Positions 14,934-22,090 of a stretch of 64,000 nt of DNA are shown piece after piece (position 1 is the stretch's first letter; every line of letters starts with the position of its first letter). The stretch comes from DATKRB01 sp036501425 (GTDB lineage: Bacteria > Actinomycetota > Acidimicrobiia > Acidimicrobiales > RAAP-2). Where the stretch lies: positions 11,512 to 75,511 of the forward strand of contig DASYAI010000073.1 in the NCBI GenBank assembly GCA_036501425.1, given 5' to 3'. The notes below the pieces were generated by a model. That model did not search any database. It worked only from the letters and a program-made list of their open reading frames with translations, and was not told the DNA's origin. Made by a program: the position numbers and the translations under genes.

Positions 14934-15550
14934 GCGGCCCATCGGGCCTCGGTCTCGACCTGCATTCGGCGGCAGCCCGGCTGGGCGGGTACCGCTGGCT
15001 CGAGCACCGGCTCTTCGAGCTGACCGGAGCCTGGTCGGCGCGCTCGGCGGACCCCGAGGTGCAGCTGCACCTGTTCGAGGCGAGCCACCGGCACGGCTGG
15101 CACGCCCAGCTGTGGGCCGATCGCCTTCCGGTCCTCGACCAGGTCGACGCCGAGTTGCTCACCGTGGCGCCCGGTTTTGGCGCAGAGGCGCTGTTGGACC
15201 AGCTCGCATCGGTCGATGCGGAACCGGAAACGTCCCCCGGGGGCACCGAGGTCCGCCGGCTCGCCGCCCTCTACCGGGTGGTGGTGCCCCGGCTGATCGC
15301 CACCTACTCCGCGCACCGCGCCCTGGCCAACCCGGCGACCGACGGGCCCACGATCCGGGCCCTCACCCTGGTGCTCCGGGACGAGACCGAGACCGGGCAG
15401 GCGGGAGAGTCCCTGCTCGAGGCCCGCATCGACCGGGGAGAGCTGGCCGACCTGGCCGCCGCCACCCAGCGCGGGCTGGAGCGCTCGATCGTCGACGCGG
15501 CCCCCGGCCTGGGGATCGCGCCCTGGCCCGACCGGCCCACGAGGGCCTGA
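14930..15550 (+). CDS. Uncharacterised helical protein coupled to nadE
   Basis: 206 residues, no family I can name with confidence. It starts at the GTG at 14930, overlapping the nadE stop as GTGA, so translation is coupled. The sequence is mostly amphipathic helix and rich in Glu, His, Leu and Trp. The segments LGGYRWLEHRLFELTGAW, VQLHLFEASHRHGWHAQLW and two later helices could form a four-helix bundle with several conserved-looking Glu and His residues, so a ferritin-like fold is possible. Codon use and GC match the neighbours, so this is a real gene. Its tight link to nadE suggests either a role in NAD metabolism or simple operon sharing. Confidence 0.6.
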   Translation: MSGPSGLGLDLHSAAARLGGYRWLEHRLFELTGAWSARSADPEVQLHLFEASHRHGWHAQLWADRLPVLDQVDAELLTVAPGFGAEALLDQLASVDAEPETSPGGTEVRRLAALYRVVVPRLIATYSAHRALANPATDGPTIRALTLVLRDETETGQAGESLLEARIDRGELADLAAATQRGLERSIVDAAPGLGIAPWPDRPTRA

Positions 15551-15765
15551 GAGCAGGGAATTCGCGCCCTCGACCCCGTCGGGCCCCGACCCCCAACGGT
15601 CACCCGGGCAACCTTCCGGCCCCGGCCCGTTCGTGCTCTTGACGCGCCCTGTAAACTGTCGTCACACCGGCTTGCGCGTTCGGCGCGGGAGGCGGGATCG
15701 GTGCCGTTGTCTGGTGCGGAGCACCTGCGGGCAACGGCCAGCATACTAGGGAAGGCGCGGGAAAC

Positions 15766-16704
15766 TTGGCAAAGGAACGAATTGAGCGCGACGACGAGGA
15801 TCTCGTCCGGCTCTATCTCACCGATATCGGCCAGTACCCGCTGCTGACCAAGGACGACGAGGTCCGGCTCGCCCAGGCCATCGAGGCCGGGCGGGAGGCC
15901 GAGGAGGGCATGGCCAAGGCGGCCAAGACGCTCACCCCGACCAAGAAGCGCGAGTTCCGCCGGGCGGTGCTCGAGGGCGAGCAGGCCCAGCAGACCTTCG
16001 TGCAGTCCAACCTTCGGCTGGTGGTGTCGATCGCCAAGAAGTACCAGGCGTCGGGCCTGCCGTTGCTCGACCTCATTCAGGAGGGCAACCTCGGCCTGAT
16101 GCACGCGGTCGAGAAGTTCGACTGGCGCAAGGGGTTCAAGTTCTCCACCTACGCCACGTGGTGGATCCGCCAGGCGATCACCCGGGGGATCGCCAACACC
16201 GGTCGCACCATCCGGCTGCCCGTGCACGCCGGCGACACCTTGGCCCGGGTGCAGAAGGCCCAGGCGCGCCTCGAGCTCAAGCTGGGTCGCCCGGCCACCC
16301 TGGCCGAGCTGGGCATCGAGGTCGAGATGCCCGAAGACAAGCTGGTCGAGGCGCTCCGCTTCCGGGCCGAGCCGCTCTCGCTCTCCGAGCCCCTGCGCGA
16401 GGACGGCGACGCCGAGCTGGGCGACGTGGTGGAGGACCGTTCCGCCGAGTCCCCCTTCGAGGTGGCCGCAGTGGCGCTCCTGCCCGAGGAGATCGGGCGC
16501 CTGCTCTCGCCCCTCGACGAGCGGGAGCGGGAGATCCTGCGCCTACGCTTCGGGCTGGACCGGGGCGAGCCGAGGACGCTCGAGGAGGTGGGGGAGCACT
16601 TCAACCTCACCCGCGAGCGCATCCGTCAGATCGAGGCCCGGGCCATGTCCAAGCTCCGGCACCCCTCCTCGGACACCGGGGCCCGCGACCTCCTGACCGT
16701 CTGA
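15766..16704 (+). CDS. RNA polymerase sigma-70 factor, group 1/2 (SigB-like)
   Basis: 312 residues beginning at TTG (15766) with AAGG about 15 bases upstream. Region 1.2 is DLVRLYLTDIGQYPLL. Region 2 contains NLRLVVSIAKKY, LDLIQEGNLGLMHAVEKFD and the -10 reading helix TYATWWIRQAI. Region 3 includes TIRLPVHAGD. Region 4 ends in LEEVGEHFNLTRERIRQIEARAMSKLRH, which reads the -35. The short N-terminus lacks the long acidic region 1.1 of a large primary sigma factor. This resembles mycobacterial SigB, a group 2 factor, but in a lineage with short SigA it could be primary. It has no anti-sigma gene nearby, as expected for this group. Confidence 0.88.
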   Translation: MAKERIERDDEDLVRLYLTDIGQYPLLTKDDEVRLAQAIEAGREAEEGMAKAAKTLTPTKKREFRRAVLEGEQAQQTFVQSNLRLVVSIAKKYQASGLPLLDLIQEGNLGLMHAVEKFDWRKGFKFSTYATWWIRQAITRGIANTGRTIRLPVHAGDTLARVQKAQARLELKLGRPATLAELGIEVEMPEDKLVEALRFRAEPLSLSEPLREDGDAELGDVVEDRSAESPFEVAAVALLPEEIGRLLSPLDEREREILRLRFGLDRGEPRTLEEVGEHFNLTRERIRQIEARAMSKLRHPSSDTGARDLLTV

Positions 16705-16705
16705 G

Positions 16706-16734
16706 CGGCCCGGCGCCGGATCGGCGCCGGGCTG
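16706..16734 (+). terminator. GC-rich hairpin after the sigma-factor gene
   Basis: CCCGGCGCCG (16709-16718), loop gat, then CGGCGCCGGG (16722-16731), with further G-C and G-T pairs outside. No T-run follows, so it is a hairpin of the type common in high-GC genomes. Confidence 0.5.
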
Positions 16735-16796
16735 TCGATCCCGATCCCGGTGGGCCGGCTCGTTCGGCCATGCCGGGCGGCGCGTGGCGTCAGGGG

Positions 16797-16802
16797 TAAC
16801 CT
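16797..16802 (+). promoter_or_regulatory. Leaderless -10 (TAACCT) of the 24-residue gene
   Basis: TAACCT ends 6 bases before the ATG at 16809, matching the other leaderless promoters in the window. Confidence 0.5.
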
Positions 16803-16808
16803 GGCGCC

Positions 16809-16883
16809 ATGAAGAAGCTCCTCGTACTGGCCGTGCTGGTTGCGCTGGGCCTGGTGGCCGCCAAGCGGATCCGCAGCGCCTGA
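16809..16883 (+). CDS. 24-residue single-pass membrane peptide
   Basis: The peptide starts MKKLLVLAVLVALG, continues with a few more hydrophobic residues and ends with a basic KRIRSA tail. One hydrophobic helix flanked by lysines and arginines is the shape of a small membrane protein. It recalls short actinobacterial DLW-39-like proteins, but lacks their acidic tail. Support for it being real comes from the TAACCT hexamer placed exactly 6 bases before its ATG, its own stop, and its position in otherwise empty sequence between a sigma factor and a HAD phosphatase. The function is unknown. Confidence 0.5.
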   Translation: MKKLLVLAVLVALGLVAAKRIRSA

Positions 16884-16964
16884 GTCGCCTCCGGGCGGGG
16901 ACGCCGGCAGGCCGAAGCGCCCGGAGGTCCGGCGGGAGAGCCTGGGGTAGCTGTCGCCCTTGGC

Positions 16965-17786
16965 TCAGGTCGCCGATCTGAGCTGGCTCTGCGTGCGCGA
17001 ACGCGGGCCGTGCCGCCACAGGTAGACGGCCGCTCCGGCGAGGGCAAGGCTGCCGGTCACCACCGGGGTCCGGGCCGACACCCGGTTTCCCAGTCCGACC
17101 GGCTTGGTGAAGCGGCGTACCTCCCAGTCCCGTTGGCGCGCGATCCGGGCGAGCGCCCGGTCAGGGTTCACGACCACCGGGCGCCCGACCGCCTCGAGCA
17201 TCGGCACGTCGGTGGCCGAGTCGGAGTAGGCGGTCGAGCGGGCCAGGTCGATGCCGACGGCGGCGGCCAGTTCGACCACCGCGCTGGCCTTCGAGGCGCC
17301 GTAGACGTAGGTGGTCATGGCGCCGGTGTAGCGGCCGGCGTCGTCGACCTCCCCCTGGGAGGCGATGGCGCCGTCGGCGCCCAGCAGCTCGGCCAGCGGC
17401 GCCACGATCTCGTCCGGTGAGGCCGACACCAGGTAGACGCGCTCGCCGGCCCGACGGTGCTGCTCGATGAGCTCCACCGCCTCCGCGTAGAGGATCGGCT
17501 CGACGGTCCGTAACAAGGAGGCACGGACGATGTCGCGGACCTGCTGGCGGTCCCAGCCCCGGGTCAGGCGGAGCATGGCTTCGCGGATCTCGCCGAGGCG
17601 CTCGTCGTCCGCCCCGGCCCGCACGTAGCGGAGCTGGGCGGCCAGGGCCCGCAGCATCGTCCGCCGGCTGATCAGCCCGCCCTTGCGGAACGCGGCCGAA
17701 AAGGCGACGATCGAGGCGCGGTCGATGACCGTCTTGTCGAGATCGAAGAACGCCGCGGCCACCGGGCGGTGGAGGTCGTCTGCCAC
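16965..17786 (-). CDS. HAD-IB family phosphatase (SerB-like) with C-terminal membrane helix
   Basis: 273 residues. HAD motif I is FFDLDKTVID, motif II YLVSASPDE, the lysine is in GASKASAV, and motif IV AYSDSATDVPMLEAVG. This is the HAD-IB subfamily, related to phosphoserine phosphatase and to hydrolase domains linked to lysophospholipid acyltransferases. A hydrophobic helix near residues 245-262 followed by basic residues suggests a C-terminal membrane anchor. The GTG at 17786 is supported by TAGCAT 6 bases upstream. The substrate is unknown; phosphomonoesters of amino acids or lipids are the family options. It is convergent with the small membrane peptide gene. Confidence 0.8.
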   Translation of the reverse strand: MADDLHRPVAAAFFDLDKTVIDRASIVAFSAAFRKGGLISRRTMLRALAAQLRYVRAGADDERLGEIREAMLRLTRGWDRQQVRDIVRASLLRTVEPILYAEAVELIEQHRRAGERVYLVSASPDEIVAPLAELLGADGAIASQGEVDDAGRYTGAMTTYVYGASKASAVVELAAAVGIDLARSTAYSDSATDVPMLEAVGRPVVVNPDRALARIARQRDWEVRRFTKPVGLGNRVSARTPVVTGSLALAGAAVYLWRHGPRSRTQSQLRSAT

Positions 17787-17792
17787 GAGCCG

Positions 17793-17798
17793 ATGCTA
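17793..17798 (-). promoter_or_regulatory. Leaderless -10 (TAGCAT) of the HAD gene
   Basis: TAGCAT on the reverse strand, 6 bases before the GTG at 17786. Confidence 0.55.
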
Positions 17799-17835
17799 CG
17801 GGCACCCGGCGCCCGATCGGCGGCAGGGCCGCCGG

Positions 17836-18498
17836 TCAGACGCTGATGAACAGCGAGTGGACCGCCTGCTCGGCGTCGGCGGTGACGAGCACCAACACCT
17901 CGTCGCCCGACTGCAGAACGGTGTCGCCCCGGGGCACGACCAGGCGGTCGTCGCGGACCACCGCCACCACGGTGGCCTCGCGGGGGAACCCGAGGTCGGC
18001 GATGGCGGTGCCGGCCGCCGGCGAGTCGTCGGCCAGGGTCACCTCGACCAGGTGCGCCGCCCCGCCCTGGAACTGCAGGAGCCGCACCAGCGAGCCCACC
18101 GAGACGGCCTCTTCGACCAGGGCGGTGAGCAGCTGGGGCGTGGAGACCGACACGTCCACCCCCCAGCTCTCGTTGAAAAGCCACTGGTTCTTGGGGTGGT
18201 TCACCCGGGCCACGACCCGGGGCACCGCGAACTCCTGCTTGGCCAGCAGGGAGATGACCAGGTTGTCCTCGTCGTCGCCGGTCGCCGCCACGACCACGTC
18301 CACCGCCGCCATCCCGGCCGCCTGCAACGAGGACACCTCGCACGCGTCGGCGGCGATCCAGGTGATGCCCGGGGTCTCGCGCAGCCGCTCCACCAGCTCG
18401 GGATCCTGCTCGAACACGATGACGTCGTGGCCGTTGGCGTGCAGGTCGCCCGCGATGGCGGTGCCGACGCTCCCCGCGCCGGCGATCGCGACCTTCAC
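17836..18498 (-). CDS. trkA: TrkA-type K+ uptake regulatory protein (CeoC-like)
   Basis: 220 residues. An N-terminal RCK/TrkA-N Rossmann domain has the nucleotide-binding GAGSVGTAIAGDL and the acidic end of beta-2 in VIVFEQD. A C-terminal TrkA-C domain (about 140-220) ends GDEVLVLVTADAEQAVHSLF. Such proteins gate membrane K+ transporters in response to NAD(H), ATP or c-di-AMP. The GTG start at 18498 overlaps the stop of the upstream trkA copy by 4 bases, so the two are translationally coupled. The pair corresponds to CeoB/CeoC of mycobacteria. A permease gene on the opposite strand is probably the partner transporter. Confidence 0.88.
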   Translation of the reverse strand: MKVAIAGAGSVGTAIAGDLHANGHDVIVFEQDPELVERLRETPGITWIAADACEVSSLQAAGMAAVDVVVAATGDDEDNLVISLLAKQEFAVPRVVARVNHPKNQWLFNESWGVDVSVSTPQLLTALVEEAVSVGSLVRLLQFQGGAAHLVEVTLADDSPAAGTAIADLGFPREATVVAVVRDDRLVVPRGDTVLQSGDEVLVLVTADAEQAVHSLFISV

Positions 18499-19193
18499 CG
18501 GGCCTGCCCGGCCGCCGCCTTGGTCCCCTCGGCGCCGTCGACCCCGTCGAGCCGCTCGGCCAGCAGGCGTGCGCCGTCGCCCGCCACCGCCAGCTGGAGG
18601 ATGTCGCCCTCCTGGCCCACCAGGCTGCGCCCGTCGAGACGCGGCTCGCCGGCCCGGGTCACGGCCACCACGGCGATCCGGCCCGGGTCCTCCAGCTCGC
18701 CCACCCGGCGCCCGGCCCAGGACGCGGGCAGCGACCGGGTCATCAGCGTGAGCCGGCCGCTCGGATCCGACCAGTCCCCGACCATCACGTCGGGCAGCAG
18801 CCGACGGTGGACCTGGTCGATGGTCCAGGTGACCGTGGCCACGGTCGGGATGCCCAGGCGCTGGTAGATCTCGGCCCGCCGGGGGTCGTAGATCCGGGCC
18901 ACCACGTGGGGGATGTGGTACGACTCCCGGGCGATCCGCACGGTGAGGATGTTGGTGTTGTCGCCACTGGTCACCGCGGCCAGCGCGTCGGCGGCCTTGG
19001 CCCCGGCCCGTTCGAGGTCGTCGCGGTCGAACCCCGACCCGACGATCTGCTGGCCGGGCCAGCGGTCGGGCAGCCGCCGGAAGGCCTGCCGCCGGCGGTC
19101 GATGATGGCCACGGTATGGCCCTCGTCGGTGAGGGAGAGGGCGAGGCCCGACCCGACCCGGCCGCACCCGACCACGATCACGTGCACCTTCAC
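18495..19193 (-). CDS. trkA: TrkA-type K+ uptake regulatory protein (CeoB-like)
   Basis: 232 residues, TrkA-N plus TrkA-C. The Rossmann motif is VVGCGRVGSGLALSL, then AIIDRRRQAF in place of the usual acidic residue region. The next strands read VGSGFDRDDLERAGA and AVTSGDNTNILTVRIAR. The C-terminal half contains ELEDPGRIAVVAVTRAG. It is the first gene of a two-gene operon with the coupled second copy. The GTG at 19193 is taken as start; a GTG three codons on is also possible. It is divergent from an APC permease whose promoter lies in the same 90-base gap, which implies shared control of potassium uptake. Confidence 0.88.
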   Translation of the reverse strand: MKVHVIVVGCGRVGSGLALSLTDEGHTVAIIDRRRQAFRRLPDRWPGQQIVGSGFDRDDLERAGAKAADALAAVTSGDNTNILTVRIARESYHIPHVVARIYDPRRAEIYQRLGIPTVATVTWTIDQVHRRLLPDVMVGDWSDPSGRLTLMTRSLPASWAGRRVGELEDPGRIAVVAVTRAGEPRLDGRSLVGQEGDILQLAVAGDGARLLAERLDGVDGAEGTKAAAGQAR

Positions 19194-19271
19194 AGTGCAA
19201 CACGGAGCACCCCCGAATGCAAAGCCGCCCCCGCGGCCGCCCCGCCCACCGTCGGTGGTGGCCACCCGCAC

Positions 19272-19277
19272 TACGTT
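19272..19277 (+). promoter_or_regulatory. Leaderless -10 (TACGTT) of the permease gene
   Basis: TACGTT ends 6 bases before GTG 19284 and fixes that codon as the likely start. Confidence 0.5.
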
Positions 19278-19283
19278 GAGGCC

Positions 19284-21854
19284 GTGGACACGCCTCCTGG
19301 GCCGGGTGACCGCGTGACGGTCCCCCCGCGGCAGGGGGCGAGGGGCGGGGGGATCGGCGCGCTGGAGCCCGGGGCGCCGGGGCCGGAACCCCCCGGAGCG
19401 GGCGGCCGCTCGTTCCTCCAGCGGCCCGAGGGATCGCCGGCCTTGCCCGAGGCCCTCGGATCTCGCCTCAAGAACAAGTTCCTGGGGCCGGCGCTCACCA
19501 CCGAGGAGCTGCGCTCGGAGCGGCTGAGCAAGACCACCGCCCTGGCGGTGCTCTCCTCGGACGTCATCTCCTCGTCGGCCTACGCCACCGAGCAGGCGCT
19601 GATCCCGCTGGTGAAGGTGATCGGGGTGGCGGCCTTCTCGCTGGTGATCCCGGTCACCCTGGCGGTGATCGTGGTGCTGGCCTTCGTCACCCTCTCCTAT
19701 CTGGAGGTGGTGAAGGTCTACACGAAGGCCGGCGGTGCCTACGTGGTGGCCCGCGAGAACTTCGGCCCCAACGTGGCCCAGGTGGCCGCCGTCTCGCTGC
19801 TGATCGACTACACGCTGACCGTGGCGGTGTCGGTGGCCGCCGGGGTGGCCGCCGCCACGTCGGTGTTCCCGGTGCTCACGGCGGGGACCACGGCCATCTC
19901 GATCGCCCTGGTGGTGCTCATCGCGTATGTGAACCTGCGCGGGGTGCGCGAGGCGGGCAAGGTCTTCGCCGTCCCCACCTACCTGTTCGTGGCCAACATG
20001 GCCGTGCTGATCGGCGTCGGAGCGGTGCGGGCGGTGGCCGGGCAGCTCCACCCCCATGCGATCCACCTGGCCGGTGCCGTGGGCATCGGCCACCGGGGCA
20101 GCGGCCTCCTCTACGGGGTGGGCCTGTTCGTGCTGTTGCGGTCGTTCGCGTCGGGGGGCTCGGCGCTCACCGGCACCGAGGCCATCTCCAACGGCGTCAG
20201 CGTGTTCCGGCCGCCCGAGGCCCGCAACGCCCGGGTCACCATGATCGTCATGGCCCTGATCCTCGGGTCGCTGGTGATGGGGATCAGCGCCCTGGCGGCG
20301 GTGGTGCACCCGGTGCCATTCGAGGCCGGCACCCCGACCGTGGTGTCCCAGATCGCCAAGTACGTCTACGGCACCGGGGGCCTCGGGAGGGCGCTGTACT
20401 ACCTGCTCCAGGCGAGCACGGTGCTCATCTTGGTGCTGGCGGCCAACACCAGCTTCACCGGGTTCCCGTTCCTCGCCAGCTTCGCCGCCGAGGACTCCTA
20501 TCTCCCGCGCCAGCTGACCAAGCGAGGCCACCGGCTGGTCTTCTCGACCGGGATCCTCCTGCTGACCGTGGTGTCGATCGTGCTGCTGGTGATCACCAAG
20601 GCCAAGGTCGACAGCCTGATCCCCCTCTACGCCATCGGCGTGTTCACCGGCTTCACCATGGCCGGCGCCGGCATGGTGAAGTTCCACCTCTCGAACCGCG
20701 AACCCCACTGGCGGCGGCGGGCCACGATCAACGGGACGGCGTCGGTGCTGTCGTTCGTCGTCGACGTGATCATCGTGGTGACCAAGTTCACCGAGGGGGC
20801 GTGGGCGATCGTGGTCATCCTGCCCCTCGGGGTGGCGCTGCTCCTGCGACTCCACCACCAGTACCAGCTCGAGCAGGTCCAGCTCGAGGTGGGCGCCGCC
20901 CGGGCCAGCGTGGCGCCGATCCTGCGCCGCCACGTCGTCGTGGTGCTGGTCGACCACCTCGACATGGCAGCCGCCCGGGCCATCCAGTACGCCCGGACGC
21001 TCACCCCCGACGACCTGCGGGCGGTCCACTTCGAGATCGACAGCAAGGTGTCCCGCCAGCTGCAGGATGAGTGGAGCCGGCTCGGCCTGTCCCGGTTGCC
21101 CCTCGACGTGGTGGAGTGCCCGGACCGCCGGCTCGCCCGGGCGGCGGTCGAGCTGGTGGCCGGAGCGGTGGCCGACGGCGACACCGAGTGCACGGTGCTG
21201 CTGCCGCGTCGCGGGTTCACCGCCGCCTGGGAGCGGTTCCTCCACGACCGCACGGCGGACAAGATCGCCGCCGTGGTGAGCCAGATCCCCCACGTGAGCG
21301 CGACGATCGTCCCGTTCAACCTGACCGGGTCCTGGGCCGAGCGGGGACGGTTCTACCGCCGGGTGGTGGAGGGCGCCGCCGCCGACGCCCGGGCGAGCGC
21401 CGACGCTCCGGCGGGCCCCGGGGCCCGGGGCGGTCGGAACGCGCCGCCAACGGCGGATGCCGACGAGGGCCCGGGCTGGGCCGAGCGGTCCCGGGCCCGC
21501 CAGCGCGACCTGCGCCCCAGCCCGGCGGACCGCGAGCTGGCCCGTCGCTCGGGAGACGCCCAGCCCATCGGCGAGGTCCGCTGGCGTGAGCGGGTGCGGG
21601 TGGCCGGCCGGGTCACCTCGGTGCGGGTCCAGCCCCGGTCCGGCACCTCGAATCTCGAGTGCACGCTGGCGGACGGCTCGGGCGGGCTGCTGCTCGTCTT
21701 CCAGGGTCGGCCCCGGATCCCGGGGATCGAGCCCGGGGCCCGGCTCGTGGCCGAGGGGATGGTGGGGTCGTGGGGCCGCCGGCTGGCGATCCTCAACCCC
21801 GACTACGAGCTCGTGGCGGGGCCGGATGGGGACCCTGAGCCTTCTGGGGGGTGA
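19284..21854 (+). CDS. APC-superfamily permease fused to a C-terminal OB-fold domain
   Basis: About 856 residues. After a Pro/Gly-rich N-terminus, residues about 75-520 form roughly twelve membrane helices of a KimA-like APC permease (DVISSSAYATEQAL, YTKAGGAYVVARENF, LTGTEAISNG). Residues about 530-690 are a cytoplasmic domain with VVVVLVDHLDMAAARAIQYA. After a linker, residues about 770-850 resemble the OB-fold protein found as a separate gene in actinobacterial trkA clusters, including RVRVAGRVTSVRVQP, RIPGIEPGARL and ILNPDYELV. The reading frame is continuous, so this is a genuine fusion unless an assembly error has removed a stop. By family and context it probably imports K+ under TrkA control. 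Amino-acid transport is the alternative. Confidence 0.8.
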   Translation: MDTPPGPGDRVTVPPRQGARGGGIGALEPGAPGPEPPGAGGRSFLQRPEGSPALPEALGSRLKNKFLGPALTTEELRSERLSKTTALAVLSSDVISSSAYATEQALIPLVKVIGVAAFSLVIPVTLAVIVVLAFVTLSYLEVVKVYTKAGGAYVVARENFGPNVAQVAAVSLLIDYTLTVAVSVAAGVAAATSVFPVLTAGTTAISIALVVLIAYVNLRGVREAGKVFAVPTYLFVANMAVLIGVGAVRAVAGQLHPHAIHLAGAVGIGHRGSGLLYGVGLFVLLRSFASGGSALTGTEAISNGVSVFRPPEARNARVTMIVMALILGSLVMGISALAAVVHPVPFEAGTPTVVSQIAKYVYGTGGLGRALYYLLQASTVLILVLAANTSFTGFPFLASFAAEDSYLPRQLTKRGHRLVFSTGILLLTVVSIVLLVITKAKVDSLIPLYAIGVFTGFTMAGAGMVKFHLSNREPHWRRRATINGTASVLSFVVDVIIVVTKFTEGAWAIVVILPLGVALLLRLHHQYQLEQVQLEVGAARASVAPILRRHVVVVLVDHLDMAAARAIQYARTLTPDDLRAVHFEIDSKVSRQLQDEWSRLGLSRLPLDVVECPDRRLARAAVELVAGAVADGDTECTVLLPRRGFTAAWERFLHDRTADKIAAVVSQIPHVSATIVPFNLTGSWAERGRFYRRVVEGAAADARASADAPAGPGARGGRNAPPTADADEGPGWAERSRARQRDLRPSPADRELARRSGDAQPIGEVRWRERVRVAGRVTSVRVQPRSGTSNLECTLADGSGGLLLVFQGRPRIPGIEPGARLVAEGMVGSWGRRLAILNPDYELVAGPDGDPEPSGG

Positions 21855-21935
21855 CCCCGAGGGCCGCGGCGGGTCGGGACCACCCGGTTTCGTCCCGGCC
21901 GCCGCCGGACCAGTAGTTGCCGCCGGGGCCGCCGA

Positions 21936-21945
21936 CTGGCTAGCC
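21936..21945 (+). promoter_or_regulatory. Candidate -10 region (TAGCCT) of hppA
   Basis: TTGCCG followed about 18 bases later by TAGCCT lies about 150 bases before hppA. The gene has its own Shine-Dalgarno, so a long 5' leader is implied. Coordinates are approximate. Confidence 0.35.
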
Positions 21946-22090
21946 TCCCCCAGGCCCGGGCGGCGGTGGCGCTCCTGACGACGCGCGAAGCGGGGGGGAT
22001 CCCGGGTCGGGGATCCGGACGCCGCCCCCCACGCAGGAGAACGATGGCTGCAGGCAGGCCGGCTGCAGGACGAGAAAGGGAACACCAGGA

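Noticed and set aside
19194..19283. c-di-AMP (ydaO-type) riboswitch in front of the potassium permease
   Set aside because: The gap is only 90 bases, carries a leaderless-type promoter directly before the start and shows none of the riboswitch's conserved paired elements.
18495..22085. Very long open frame (about 1,196 codons) on the reverse strand across the permease gene
   Set aside because: Its composition is His/Arg/Gly/Pro-rich with no recognisable domain over 19.2-22 kb. It is an antisense shadow caused by high GC. Only its last part (18495-19193) is the real trkA gene.
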